A stretch of DNA of 64,000 bases from Glaciozyma antarctica PI12 (taxonomy: Eukaryota > Basidiomycota > Microbotryomycetes > Kriegeriales > Camptobasidiaceae): contig KZ627150.1 in the NCBI GenBank assembly GCA_002917775.1, positions 470,284-534,283 on the forward strand, read 5' to 3'. The translations under genes were made by a program, and so were the position numbers. This document shows, one piece after another, positions 10,856-20,917 of this stretch (the stretch's first letter is position 1; each line of letters begins with the position of its first letter). Below the pieces are notes generated by a model. It was not told the origin of the DNA. It saw only the letters and a list, made by a program, of their open reading frames with translations, and made no database searches.

Positions 10856-11096
10856 GCATCCGACTTCGACTCCCGCATTACCGACCCACCCTCCCCTCTC
10901 CCACCATGACCTTTTTGGATCGATGATATTCAAAATGGCCCGTGACGAGGACACGCTTATCGGAAGGGGGACGAGAGAATGGCTGCTCGACTCCTGCTTG
11001 AGGCGACGGGATGGGGTGTGTGGCGTCGCAGACGGGAGTGCTGGGATCTCGCTCGCCGCTTGCCGAAACGCTGCTTCATCACGGGTCTACAGTGTG

Positions 11097-13316
11097 CCCA
11101 TTCTCCGGTCTGCCTCCCCGCTGCTCTCTACCGTCCCAACCTCAACCGTCCCAACCGCAACCGGTGCGTAACCCCTCCCTGCACCGCTCTCCACATCCTC
11201 CCGCGCCCATCCTCCGCTTTCGAACAGCGCCCGCGTCGCTTCGAGATCCAGTCCTTTCGTCTCTGCTCTCTTTCGTCAGTACCGATCCTATGTTTCATTC
11301 GGAATGACGAACCAGGGAGGTAAAAGTACGTGAAGAGCCACGCGAGGATGGCGATGGCGGCATAGAGCCAGAACGCTCCTGCGGGGGTGATGGCTGTGCG
11401 ACCGCGTTAGCTGAGTTGACGGGAGGTGCTGGGAGCGGAAGGCGCCTTCTGAGAGGTGGAGGAAGGTAGCGGCGACGACGAGGTTTGCTGTCCACTGCGA
11501 GGAGGTCAGTGGCGGTAGGAGCTGAGCGAGCCGAGTCGCGTACGTTCGTAGCTGCGTCGCCCTTCTCATTAGCCACTCCTTTCGTCGAGAAGAGAGAGAA
11601 ACGCACCAGTAGCTATCCCGTTCCCTATCGCCCGCAACTCGTGCGTAAAGATCTCGCTCTGCACGACCCACGGCACGTTCCCCAACCCCAGCGCGTAGCT
11701 CGAGCAAAACACAATCATCGCCACCAGCGCAACGTACGCCCACCCTCCCGCATCCGCCGGACCGTCTTCGGAGGAGGGAATGAAGAGGAACGCGAGGCCG
11801 AGGACGAACATGCCTAGGACCATGCCGAGGAGGGAGCGGAGGAGGAGGGTGCGCCGCCCGACGTGGTCGATCAGGCGGAGGGCGATGATGGTGCAGAGAC
11901 TGTTTTGGGAGTTAGCGGAGAAGGAGGGAACGGCGGGAGAGGCCGCACAAGTTGGAGAGGGCGATGCCGAGTGCGAAGACGACGGGGTTGGAGAAATGGG
12001 CCGATTCGAGGATTCGGCCGCTGTAGTAAATGAGAGTGTCTGCTGGAAGCGTTAGCTACGATGGATAAACAGGAGAAACAGGGCGTACTGAAGCCTGTCG
12101 CCTGCTGTGCCGCCTGCAGTGTACACGCCACGATCAACGCTTTGCGATTCGCGTGGTCCCTCCACAGCTTCTGCACCAACCCCTCCTTGACTCCCGACAG
12201 CCCTCCCTGCACGTCCAATGCAATCCCGTCCCCATCCACCAACAATTCAGCCTGAATCCGCTCGATGCGTCGTTGGATCGCCGAGTCGCTCGACAGCGGA
12301 TAGATGAGCTTGAGTGTTGCGCGAGCGGGAGGGATCCGGTTGTGTAGGATTAGGTAGCGGGGAGATTCGGGGAGGGAGAAGGAGAGGAGGAGCTGGATGA
12401 GGGAGGGGAGGGCGCCGAGACCGGTCATCCAGCGCCAGCCATGCGGGACTGAGAAGAAGATGGCGTCGACGACGTAAGCGAGGACTTGACCTATCGCATG
12501 GGTTGTTAGATGGTACGATATAGATATGGAGTACGTACCTAGCGTGATTAGGATCACGAGAGAACCGACGAGACGGCCACGGAACTTGGCAGGCGAGAGC
12601 TCGGCGAGGAAGATAGGAATGACCTGCAGCTAATCGTCAGCTGTGCATGAGGGCGTCCTTCGTTACTACATACCATAGATGCTAGTCCCACTCCCATTCC
12701 GACGACCACTCGTCCCAGCAGCAACTCCTTGTACACCGTCGCAGCTGCCTGCTCGAGCGCTCCCAGCGTAAACAGCACCGCTGCGAAGACGATGACTCGC
12801 TTCCTTCCCCACCAATCTGCGAGTCGTCCAGCCGCTAATGATCCAATGAGTGCACCGACGAGAGCAGAGCTGACGATAGCCTCCTCCTCGAACGTCGAGA
12901 GCAGCTCGCCGCCGAAATCGCGCCCAATGACCAGGAGAGCGCCTGAAACTACCCCGGTATCGTAACCGCTGCCAGCAAGTGCTTAGTCTAAAGATAGGTG
13001 AGGGTCTTAGGGCTGGGACGAACAAAAGGAGCCCTGCGGAGGAAGCTTAGCTCCAACCTTCGGCGACGTCCCTGGAAGCAGCTCACCTCCGAGCCCTGCG
13101 ACGACGGTGATTCGTAGGAGCGCAGGCGTGACAACAACGTCAATCTCCTCCTCCTCCTCAGTCTTGAGCCGGAACGCAAGGCGTGAGCCGAGTCCTAGGA
13201 GAGGTTGCGGTGGTGCTCACAAGGGAGAGGAGAGAGGCGGCAGATTCGGCGCTCAGTCTTCGAGATGTTGCCGAAGTGCGACCTCTGGATGGCGGAGGTG
13301 GTACAGATCCTATCAT
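11097..13316 (-). CDS. MFS sugar/inositol transporter
   Basis: Twelve-helix proton symporter of the sugar porter family, closest in motif to fungal myo-inositol carriers. Spliced reading shows GLGGLLFGYDTGVVSGALL (helix 1), ADWWGRKRVIVFAAVLF, GRVVVGMGVGLASMVIPIF, FRGRLVGS, PESPRYLI, QQATGF then NTLIYYSGRIL (helix 7), DHVGRRTLLL, VVQSEIFTHELRAIGNG and the closing PETKGLDLEATRALFESGG. Start ATG at 13316-13314; stop at 11099-11097. Nine or so introns, among them a pair flanking a 10-nt microexon (13033-13024) that encodes part of GGLLF. The final exon begins at the PETKG motif after a GTTCGT donor. It is divergent from a Zn2Cys6 regulator with 378 bp between starts, which suggests local control. 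Substrate is inferred: helix 1 FGYDTGVVSG and QQ-x-GFNTLxYYS recall ITR-type carriers, but a hexose or polyol cannot be excluded. Confidence 0.88.
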
Positions 13317-13694
13317 CCGTCCCTCTGTAGCATCCCACCTTGAAGGAGAGGGGAGGAGGGTCAATCTCCAACTCGCTCGACGCGGTGCTCTTTCACCTCG
13401 ACCTTGCCTTTCGGTTTGCTCCACGAGCCTCTCCTCAGCCCTTTGGAACACCAGGGAACCAGCAAATACTCGGGCAAGCGCTGGAACTTCAACCGGAGCG
13501 AAACCACCTCGACCGGCCCGCAGAGGTCACCCACCACCTCCCTCCTCCCCGACAACACCTTCTTCCAATCTACGGCTACACCCTCTGCACGTCGAGCCCT
13601 CCGCGCACACCCTCTCGAATCCACCTCCCCCTTCTCTCGCGACAAGGCCCCGCCCCTGACTGCTCCTGTGCCACCACCGTCCTCCTCACGAAGC
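13317..13694. promoter_or_regulatory. Divergent promoter, MFS carrier / Zn2Cys6 regulator
   Basis: 378 bp between the two ATGs. It must hold both promoters. I looked for CGG half-sites, the usual targets of zinc-cluster proteins; CGG occurs but in no clear inverted or everted pair. Confidence 0.5.
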
Positions 13695-16494
13695 ATGACC
13701 AACGGCGAGTTCCAGCGGTTCGGGTACGCCAACAGCTACATGGCCAACAGCATAGCAAGACCGCCACAGGACGACCCGCGGTATTCCTCCGGACAGGCCG
13801 GCCCCTCCTCTCTCCCTCCTCAATATCCCAATATCCCTCTCCATGCTCAGCCTGTCGCCCCTACGACGAATCCTGGAACTCCTACAGCACCGGCTGCTCC
13901 AGCTCCAGCTCGTGTTAGGAGTGCTATGGCCTGCAATCTTTGTGTGAGTCGTGTCGAAGCTTCTGGAGTGAAGGAGGGCTCTGACGACTTGGAGGCAGCG
14001 ACGACAAAAGATGAAGGTACGTGGTTGGGAGGCACGGATGGAATGAGGGGAAGCTAACGTGTGTGCAGTGCGAGGGTCCTACTTTTGCGCCCTGCAAGAG
14101 GTGTGTTCTGGAGCTGCAACGCGCCAGGAGAGGGATGGGACTGACCGCGATCCTTCTGTAGGTGTCGCAACGCCAAAGTCGAGTGCATCTTCGAGCAGAC
14201 GGCGGAGGGAAAGGGAAAAGAAGAAGCTAGCGTCGAGAAGTGAGTCCTCGTCGCCTCTCTCTGGCCTCAGGACCCCCCGCTGACCACTTCGCACGTCGCG
14301 CAGTCGCACTCTCGAGCTCGAACGACGCGTCGCAAGCTTGGAGAACGAGAAGATTGCTGCCCTCGGGTCCCGGGTAGCTTTTCTCGAAGGCGAACTTGCG
14401 CTCCTCCGCGGCCGCGCCTATCCACACCAACCACACGCCCTCTCCCCTTCCTTGGGCTACTCGCGCCGCAACTCGGAAGGATTCCGCCATGCTCTCCAAC
14501 CTCAGCATCCGCACCAATCGTACGAAGTCGCCCCCAACCCTTATCCAACCGCCGCCAGCTCTTCCAGCGCTCCCTCCTGGCCCTCTCCGCACCAGCCTTA
14601 CCCCCTCCAGCCCGAACCTCACCACTCTCGCCCGTCCAGCATCAAGAGCTCCCCCAATCTCTCTCGACCTCCCTCTTCCCACCTCGAAGGGCTCGCCGCC
14701 AACTCCTTCGCACGCGAAGTCGGCCAGCCAGCGTCGAGCATTTCCCATCTCCTCACGGGGGGCGAACGGTGGAGAGTCGACGATCCTGCGAGGCGACCTA
14801 ACGACGAGGAAGAGCAGAGTGGCAGGCCGAGGAAGGTTCGGAGGGTGGAGCAGGATGATGGAGATCAAGGCAGCGAACTTGACCTGGTGACTTCGGGTGT
14901 CGTTAGTGCTGAGGAAGCCATGACCTGTTTCGCGGGGTCAGTCATTCCTCCCGTTCGCTGGAGCTAAACTCACCTTTCGTCTTTCTAGATACTTTGCGTC
15001 TGGCTCGACCGTCGCGCCTTACGCCGCCGAAGGAGGGCCGTACGAACTTGTCCGCACGAACTCGCCTCTCCTCTTCGCTACCCTCATCGCCATTGGCGCA
15101 CGCATCCTCAGCCGCGTGAAATCCCTCGGAATCGCGCACACCGAAGCTCTTCGACTGGCCGAGCTCGACTTTCGCCCCGTCAAGTCGCCGAGTCTGTGGG
15201 ACCTCAAGGCTCTCGTTCTCCTCGGGCTCTACTTTGGATCGCCCTTGCTCGTGCCGAGGATCGTGGCGCTTGCGACGGAGCATCGGCTCCCGGAGGCGTT
15301 CAGCGACTTGATGGATGGGAGGGAGAAGACCGAGGAGGAGGAGAGGGCGTTGATTGAGAAGGGGCGGCTGGCCTTGATGATCTGGACCTACGAGCGATTG
15401 TGCGTCTCTCCACCTTTCATTTATGAGGATTCCCCTAACCCCGATGCTCGTGTTCGCAGCTACACGACGTTGCGTGGCAAGCCCGCCCTGAGTAGGATCC
15501 CTTCTGCCGTTCGTCGTCTCCCATGTCTTCGCATCCCGCTCGCTGACGAGTCAACTACTCAGGTCATCGCAGATCACGTTCGCATTTTGCGCGCATCGCG
15601 CTTCACCCGTCCGCAAGTGGATGTCTTCCTCGACGTTTATATCGAGAACCTCTGCATCGTCGCGACCGCGCAAGCCCGCCTCGACCGCGTCACTCGACTC
15701 AACGCTTTGCAGCGAGACGAGCTGGTATCAATTGTCGACGAGCTTCTCGGACAGCTGGATCACTGGTGGCGTCGGCACGGCGACTGGCTCGACGCATCAA
15801 CGAGGGCGCTGGACGACCACACGCGCGCGGCGATCCCCTTCCATCACGCGCGGTTCTTCATCCTCGATTCGGCTTTCGCGCGCATGCCCACGGAGGAGGA
15901 GTTCGCTGCCGATCCGCAGCTCCTGGGCTACGCGCTCGATGCGTACGCGCAGGGGAAGGCGGTCCTCGACCTCGCTTCGCAGAGCAAGATCTGGCACTCG
16001 CACTCGCCGTTCGCAGGTTCGTCTTTCCTCCCGTTCCCTTCGATAGCGTTACTGACGCCGTACCCCCCAGTTCACTTCCAATCCGTCTCCCTCGCCGTCA
16101 TCCCCCTCCGTCTCGTCGCCTTCGCTACGGCCCTCCCCTCGCGCGTCGACCTCTCCGCCCTCCGCAAGACGTTCAACCGTACCACCCTCATGCTCGAACG
16201 CTTCTCGTCCACGCTCTCAACGCCCGAACAGCGGGGACAGGCGGGAGAGATTCGCATGCTGGTTCGACAGCTCGAAGCTCTCAGCGGGACGGACAGGTCG
16301 GCGGAGGAGAATGAGTTTCCCGAGGAGGTTAAGACGATGGATCAGATGTGAGCTTTTGATATCGACGTCTTCGGATTCTAGAGCTGATGGACTTTCGCAG
16401 TGTTGCGGAGGTACACGCCTCATCGGAGGTTATGACCATTGATGTTTCGTTCTGGCACGCGGTGCTGGGGGGAGAGTTGGTGCCGAGGGTGTAA
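13695..16494 (+). CDS. Zn2Cys6 fungal transcription factor
   Basis: Nuclear binuclear-cluster regulator. The cluster is ACNLCRRQKMKCEG then PTFAPCKRCRNAKVEC: spacing C-x2-C-x6-C-x7-C-x2-C-x6-C, complete. It is built from four exons (to 13943; 13999-14016; 14069-14100; from 14162). A predicted coiled coil follows (RTLELERRVASLENEKI, VAFLEGELALLRG), the usual dimerisation element, then a Pro/Ser/His-rich linker and the fungal-specific middle homology region (FASGSTVAPYA, NSPLLFATLIAIGARIL, EALRLAELDF, LKALVLLGLYF, IWTYERLY). About ten exons; further introns at 14240-14303, 14937-14988, near 15402-15460, near 16016-16070 and near 16349-16400. About 800 residues. The start at 13695 is the ATG nearest the cluster; the open frame extends further up. 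It is likely to control the divergent transporter gene or its pathway; that is inference from position only. Confidence 0.88.
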
Positions 16495-16599
16495 CAGCGG
16501 ATACACATAGAAGCGAAATGCACCATTTGGCATCGCGTAATTCGCGAACGCGGCGGAGAGCAACGAAGGGAGAAGTCGAAGCTAATCCTTCTATTCGCC

Positions 16600-18083
16600 T
16601 CATCTACCAAGACTCAGCAGCCCCAGCATCATTGATATCCCCAACCCGGCCACCGCGCCTCCCGCTCCAACTGTCCACAGCTCCTTCTCCCGCTCCTTCT
16701 TCACCGCCTCGAGATCAACTGGCGGAGCGACTGGGAGCAGGACCTCCGACTGTTCCGGTTCCGCCTCGATTTCTAGACTTCGGTCCTCAGTGAAGGGGTA
16801 CAGTGCTGGATCTTCTGGTCCTTGGATCTGGGACGAATCGTCGGGAGTCGTCGGTGGGAGCTCGATGGGCGCGGGAGGGGGAGGGACGAGGAGATCGATT
16901 TTCGATTGTGCGTCGGCGAGGAGCGATTGGAGGGTCATAAGGGAGGCAAGAGTAGCTTCGTGTCCTTGCTTTGTGTTGGTTCGGAGGCTGGAAAAGCGGG
17001 TTAGGGAGAATTGAGAGTCGCGAAGGGGAAGACGTACCGAGCTTCGACGCCTTCAACGAGACGCTTCCGCTTCCAGGGCTCGACCAGGAGGATCGTAATG
17101 ATAAATAAAAGCACGTTGAGAGACGTGATGGCCAAAGATCCGTACGTAGACAGCGAGCGAATCTAGGAGTGGAGTCAGAGACTCGGTCAACGGGAGCGAA
17201 GGAAGTCACGCACCTTGTCGCTCCAGACTTGTTCCTCGTGATATCGTTCGAGGATGGCCTGCATCAGGTCTTGTGCAAAGCGTCAGCTGTATTTTAGAAA
17301 GCCGTACTGGGCAAGACTCACCCGAGAAGCCCTTCTCAACGCCCTCCTCTCCGGTGTCCATCGCTTCCTTCGCGCGCTGCTCTGCACGCTCATTCTCGTG
17401 ATCCTGCTGCACCAGCTCCGTAAATCTGTCACACAGAAATGATCAGCATCCATAGCTTCTCCCTCTAGCTCTCAGGCTCACCTCGTCACGTCGGCCGACG
17501 ACCAGCTGGACTTGCGCTGGAGCAAGTCGTTGACCTCGCGCTGCGATCCTCCCCTCAGCGCCACGGCCGCCGTGTACGCCTTCTTCGACAGCCCAGCATG
17601 CTCCCGGACCTCCAACAGCGCCTTCTCTGCTCCCTCACGAATCAGTTAGCTGCGTATCAAAGTACCCGCACCCCAACGCTCCGTACCTCTCTCCGAAACG
17701 CCTTTCCGTAGCCTCTCTATCTCCTCGTACCCCGTCGCCTTGTTGATCTTTGCCCCCGCTTGACCCAGCTTCCGTTCTAGCTCTAGCGCCGCGAGGGCGG
17801 AGGAGAATGCGCGTGCTCGAGCGCGCGCAGAGAGGTTGAGGGTGGAGAGGACCGAGGTGAGCTGTTTCTGGGCTTGAGTGCGGGCGGCTTCGAGGGAAGA
17901 GGAGTGAGCTCCACGCGGTGGAGTGGCCGAGGAGAATGGCGGGGGAGGTGAGGAGGGAGGCGTCGAGAGTAGGTGCGATGTTGAGGCGAACGCGCGGTGG
18001 GAGGGTGGTGGTCGCTGGACGGGAAGAGGCCGGAGGGCTTGGATGCAGGCTTTGCAGCTGCGCGGAGAACGCTGTGAGAGCAT
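16600..18083 (-). CDS. SHE9: She9/Mdm33 mitochondrial inner membrane protein
   Basis: Inner-membrane protein of the She9/Mdm33 family, needed in yeast for normal mitochondrial shape. The N-terminus MLSQRSPRSCKACIQALRP is an arginine-rich import signal; coiled-coil segments follow (SALAALELERKLGQAG, REVNDLLQRKSSW, FTELVQQDHENERAEQR), then the family block QAILERYHEEQVWSDK, RSLSTYGSLAITSLNVLLF (first membrane span), VEPWKRKRLVEGVEAR, and near the C-terminus a second span (VGAGGAVAGLGISMMLGLL). Introns lie near 17690-17640, 17480-17430, 17320-17270, 17210-17165 and 17040-16990. The stop TGA is at 16602-16600. An in-frame ATG 63 nt upstream (18146) would add a neutral leader and is a less good import signal. 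The gene lies downstream of eS4 on the same strand. Confidence 0.88.
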
Positions 18084-18297
18084 TCCCGAAGCGGCGTCTG
18101 GAAGGAGGAGGAGAGGGGGAGCTGCAGCCCAAGTCGACGCCCTCAATCCGGCCTAGTCCCGCTCGCTCAGGCGTTCTCACTCTCGAAACGATGCAGCAAA
18201 GGTCCGGAGGCAAAAAGTTGCGGGTTCATAGTGCACGCTCGCATATTTCTCCCGACTCTCCGTCCTCCACCCCAACCAAAAGAAAGCAAACACGAGT

Positions 18298-19781
18298 TTA
18301 AGCGCGCTCCTTCTCCTTGATCTTGCGTCGCTGCATCACTGATCACGGGCAATCTGTTCGTAGCCAGTGTCGTTAGTTCAAGTGTCTTGCTTCGGAGAGA
18401 AAGCGAACGCACGGAAAGCTTGACACCCTTGCCCTTGGGCATAGAGACCCACGCCTTGTTGCCCTCTCCCGTCACAAACACGTTTCCGATGCGAGTAGCG
18501 AACTCGCGGTCGAGGACGTCACGGATGCGGATGATGTCGAAGCCTCCGAGGTGGCGCTCACGGTGGACGATCGTGCCCACACGTCCCATGTTGCGTCCTC
18601 CGGTAGCCATGACAAGGTTTCCGGCCTCGAACTTGATGAAGTCGACGATCCTGTAGGCGCCGTTAGCGCGTTGCTCAAAGCATACTGAACGAAGAAAGGG
18701 CACTTGTTCTCAACGAGGTCGAACTTGACGGTGTCGTTCACCTTGATGGCGGGGTCGGGGTAACGGATGGTGCGGCCGTCGTGGGTGACGATGAAGGGAA
18801 CGCCCTTGGCGCCGAGCTGCACCTTCTTGACCTTGAGGAGCTTGTAGGAAGCCTCCTCAGCGGTGATGCGGTGGATGGCGAAGCGGCCCTTGATGTCGTA
18901 GAGGAGGCGGAAGTGCTCGCCAGACTTCTCGATGGAGATGACATCTGTGCGCGATTCTGGTCAGCGCCGTCCTTGCGTGGGCCCTTCCCAAGTCCCTCGT
19001 AGCCGTAGCCGGCGTGGCGAAAGAGACTCACCCATGAATCCAGCAGGGTAAGTCTCATCGGTGCGAACCTTGTTGTCAACGGCGACGAGGCGCTGCTTGA
19101 CGATAAGGGTGACCTCGCGACCGGTAAGGGCGTACTTGAGACGGTTGCGGAGGAAGATCTGCGAGTGAGAAGGAGCGTTAACTCCTCAGATCCTGCCGGC
19201 GCCTGGTCTTGGCCCTGCTCGCCGCTCCTCCTTCCCGACGCCTTTCCCGCTTCTCCCTGCTGTTCCCTTCCATCCCAGCCTCCCGTAGCAGTGAAAGCAC
19301 ACTCACGGTGAGGGGAAGGCACTCCCTCAGCTTGTGGGGACCAGGCGAAGGACCTATTTTTCGATACGAGGTCAGCTACGACGCTCAACAAGCTCCCTGG
19401 GCTCTATAAACTTACGGGGCGCATACGTTCCTCCTAGCTTGTTTAGCATCCACGAGGAGGGAGCTGCAAGACGCTTGAGGTGCTTCTTAGGACCGCGACC
19501 CCTAGAGAGAAGGAGGTGGGAGGTTAGCGAGCCGTCCCGAGCGCCGTATGTTGTTTCCCTGCTCTCCGAGCCTCCCACTTCGCCCAATGCTATCCCCTAG
19601 CCTTCCCACCTGCTTCCCATGCACCTCCACACCTCCAACAAGCCCTCCATTCGTGTAGGTCGATGGCGAAATTCGAAGTCGGGCGGATTTGGCGCTACGC
19701 CAGCGCCGACAGCGGGGAGAGTCGTCCAGTCTTCGGATGGGGTACCGGGCGCAGAGTAGGTGTGAGGAACACAGCGTACAT
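18298..19781 (-). CDS. RPS4: 40S ribosomal protein eS4
   Basis: Cytosolic small-subunit protein eS4. The reading [59 protein letters not shown], then [75 protein letters not shown] and [13 protein letters not shown] covers the whole family with S4, central and KOW-type parts. No ATG precedes GRGPKK in its own exon. The best solution is an intron of 278 nt (19779-19502, GTACGC to TCTCTAG, branch GCTAAC) that splits the start codon AT|G, with only two coding bases (19781-19780) in exon 1. The 3' end has two possible acceptors: one ends with [10 protein letters not shown] and stop at 18300-18298, the other ends IARDQ with stop at 18338-18336. I chose the longer gene. Confidence 0.93.
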
Positions 19782-20917
19782 GTTGTATCTTTCCTTGAGG
19801 TGAGTGGGGGACGGCGGAAAGGGCCGCCTGGCGAGGAGAGGAGAAGGATTTTGCGGTCGGTCGTCCCTCTGAAAGAAAATCGGTTGACCCTTCTTTCTCA
19901 GCTTCACCTTGCTTCCTTTTCTCTTTTAAAAGGGGTGGAAACAAGGCGCCAAACTACACAGGGAATCACCCAAGTCGTTCGAATTACGAGCGACTGCGAG
20001 CGAGCCTCCTACCGACCATCTGAGCTCTCCTTTTTTTTCTCGCTCGCTGCTTCCTCTCCGCGGCGGTCTTTCTGGCTGCCTGTCGCGGGGCTAGGCTACG
20101 AAAAAAACACTCGGACCGGTTGCTTAATCTCAGCGTGATCCAGCACACAAACGTTCTCGACAGACATTCCGCACAAGATCTGCTCCTTCCACCGGTGCAG
20201 CTGGGATCTCTGAAGCCTATAAATTTGCTCCACAGCTATGTAGAATGTGCGCTGGAATTTGCGGGTAAATGGCTAGTCTCAGAGATTGGGGAGAGGTCGA
20301 GAAAGTTCGCAAAGGGTAACGATGAGACCAGTGGGGAGCCTGAGGCGCCTTTTGAGTTTCGGAGGGAGCGAGGAAGGTGTGGTTCAGCAAACCGCGATAA
20401 CGGATGCGCTCGCTGGTAAGGTAGAGGAAAGAGAGAGTATCAAGCGAGAGGGGAGTCGTGCAAAAGCACTTGGGTTCAGTGAGCATCTCGGTCCCCTCGC
20501 TCCTCTCACAATGTTTTGCAGCGAACCACCTGAGCTAGTTTTAGATCGTTTCAACCACATCTAGAGAGTAACCTAGCAGCGAACAAACTAAGAGTACCAG
20601 GGCAACCTCAGAATTCCTCAATTATAATTTCCAGCCACCTTCTCAATCCGGGTGCGCGTCGGATTGAAACACGTCTCGTCAAGTCTCACTTGTGTTGTTC
20701 CAAGCGAGCGGATCGACCGGATCAGGGCTAGACGAGAGCGCGAGTTGTTTGTAGACCTCTTTGACGGATCGACAGGCACGACAGCCTCAGGTTGGACACG
20801 TTCCTCCTACTCGCTTCCGGCGGTGCCTGGGGCAGTGCCTGGCTGCCCTCTCGCTAGAGGGCTATAGTCTCCTCTCTGCTCGCCTTCCCCTTCTATCCCC
20901 TCCTCGACACAAACTCA
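19782..20917. promoter_or_regulatory. Divergent intergenic region, eS4 / SGNH protein
   Basis: About 1.1 kb between eS4 (-) and the SGNH-type membrane protein (+). It is less GC-rich than the window average, with T-runs near 20030 and A-runs near 20100, and one TATAAA-like site at about 20218. The last 60 bp before 20918 is CT-rich. No gene or RNA was recognised. Confidence 0.4.

Noticed and set aside
15480-15570. Possible 71-nt intron in the Zn2Cys6 regulator (GTAGGATCC to ACTCAG)
   Set aside because: Removing it breaks the frame that continues into VIADHVRILRASRF; the read-through is open, so I kept it as coding.
19970-20000. GTTCGAAT resembling a tRNA T-loop
   Set aside because: No matching stem, anticodon arm or A-box at the right distance.
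20216-20230. TTTGCTC copper-response-like heptamer and TATAAA near it
   Set aside because: One short match in 1.1 kb is expected by chance, and neither flanking gene has a known copper link.
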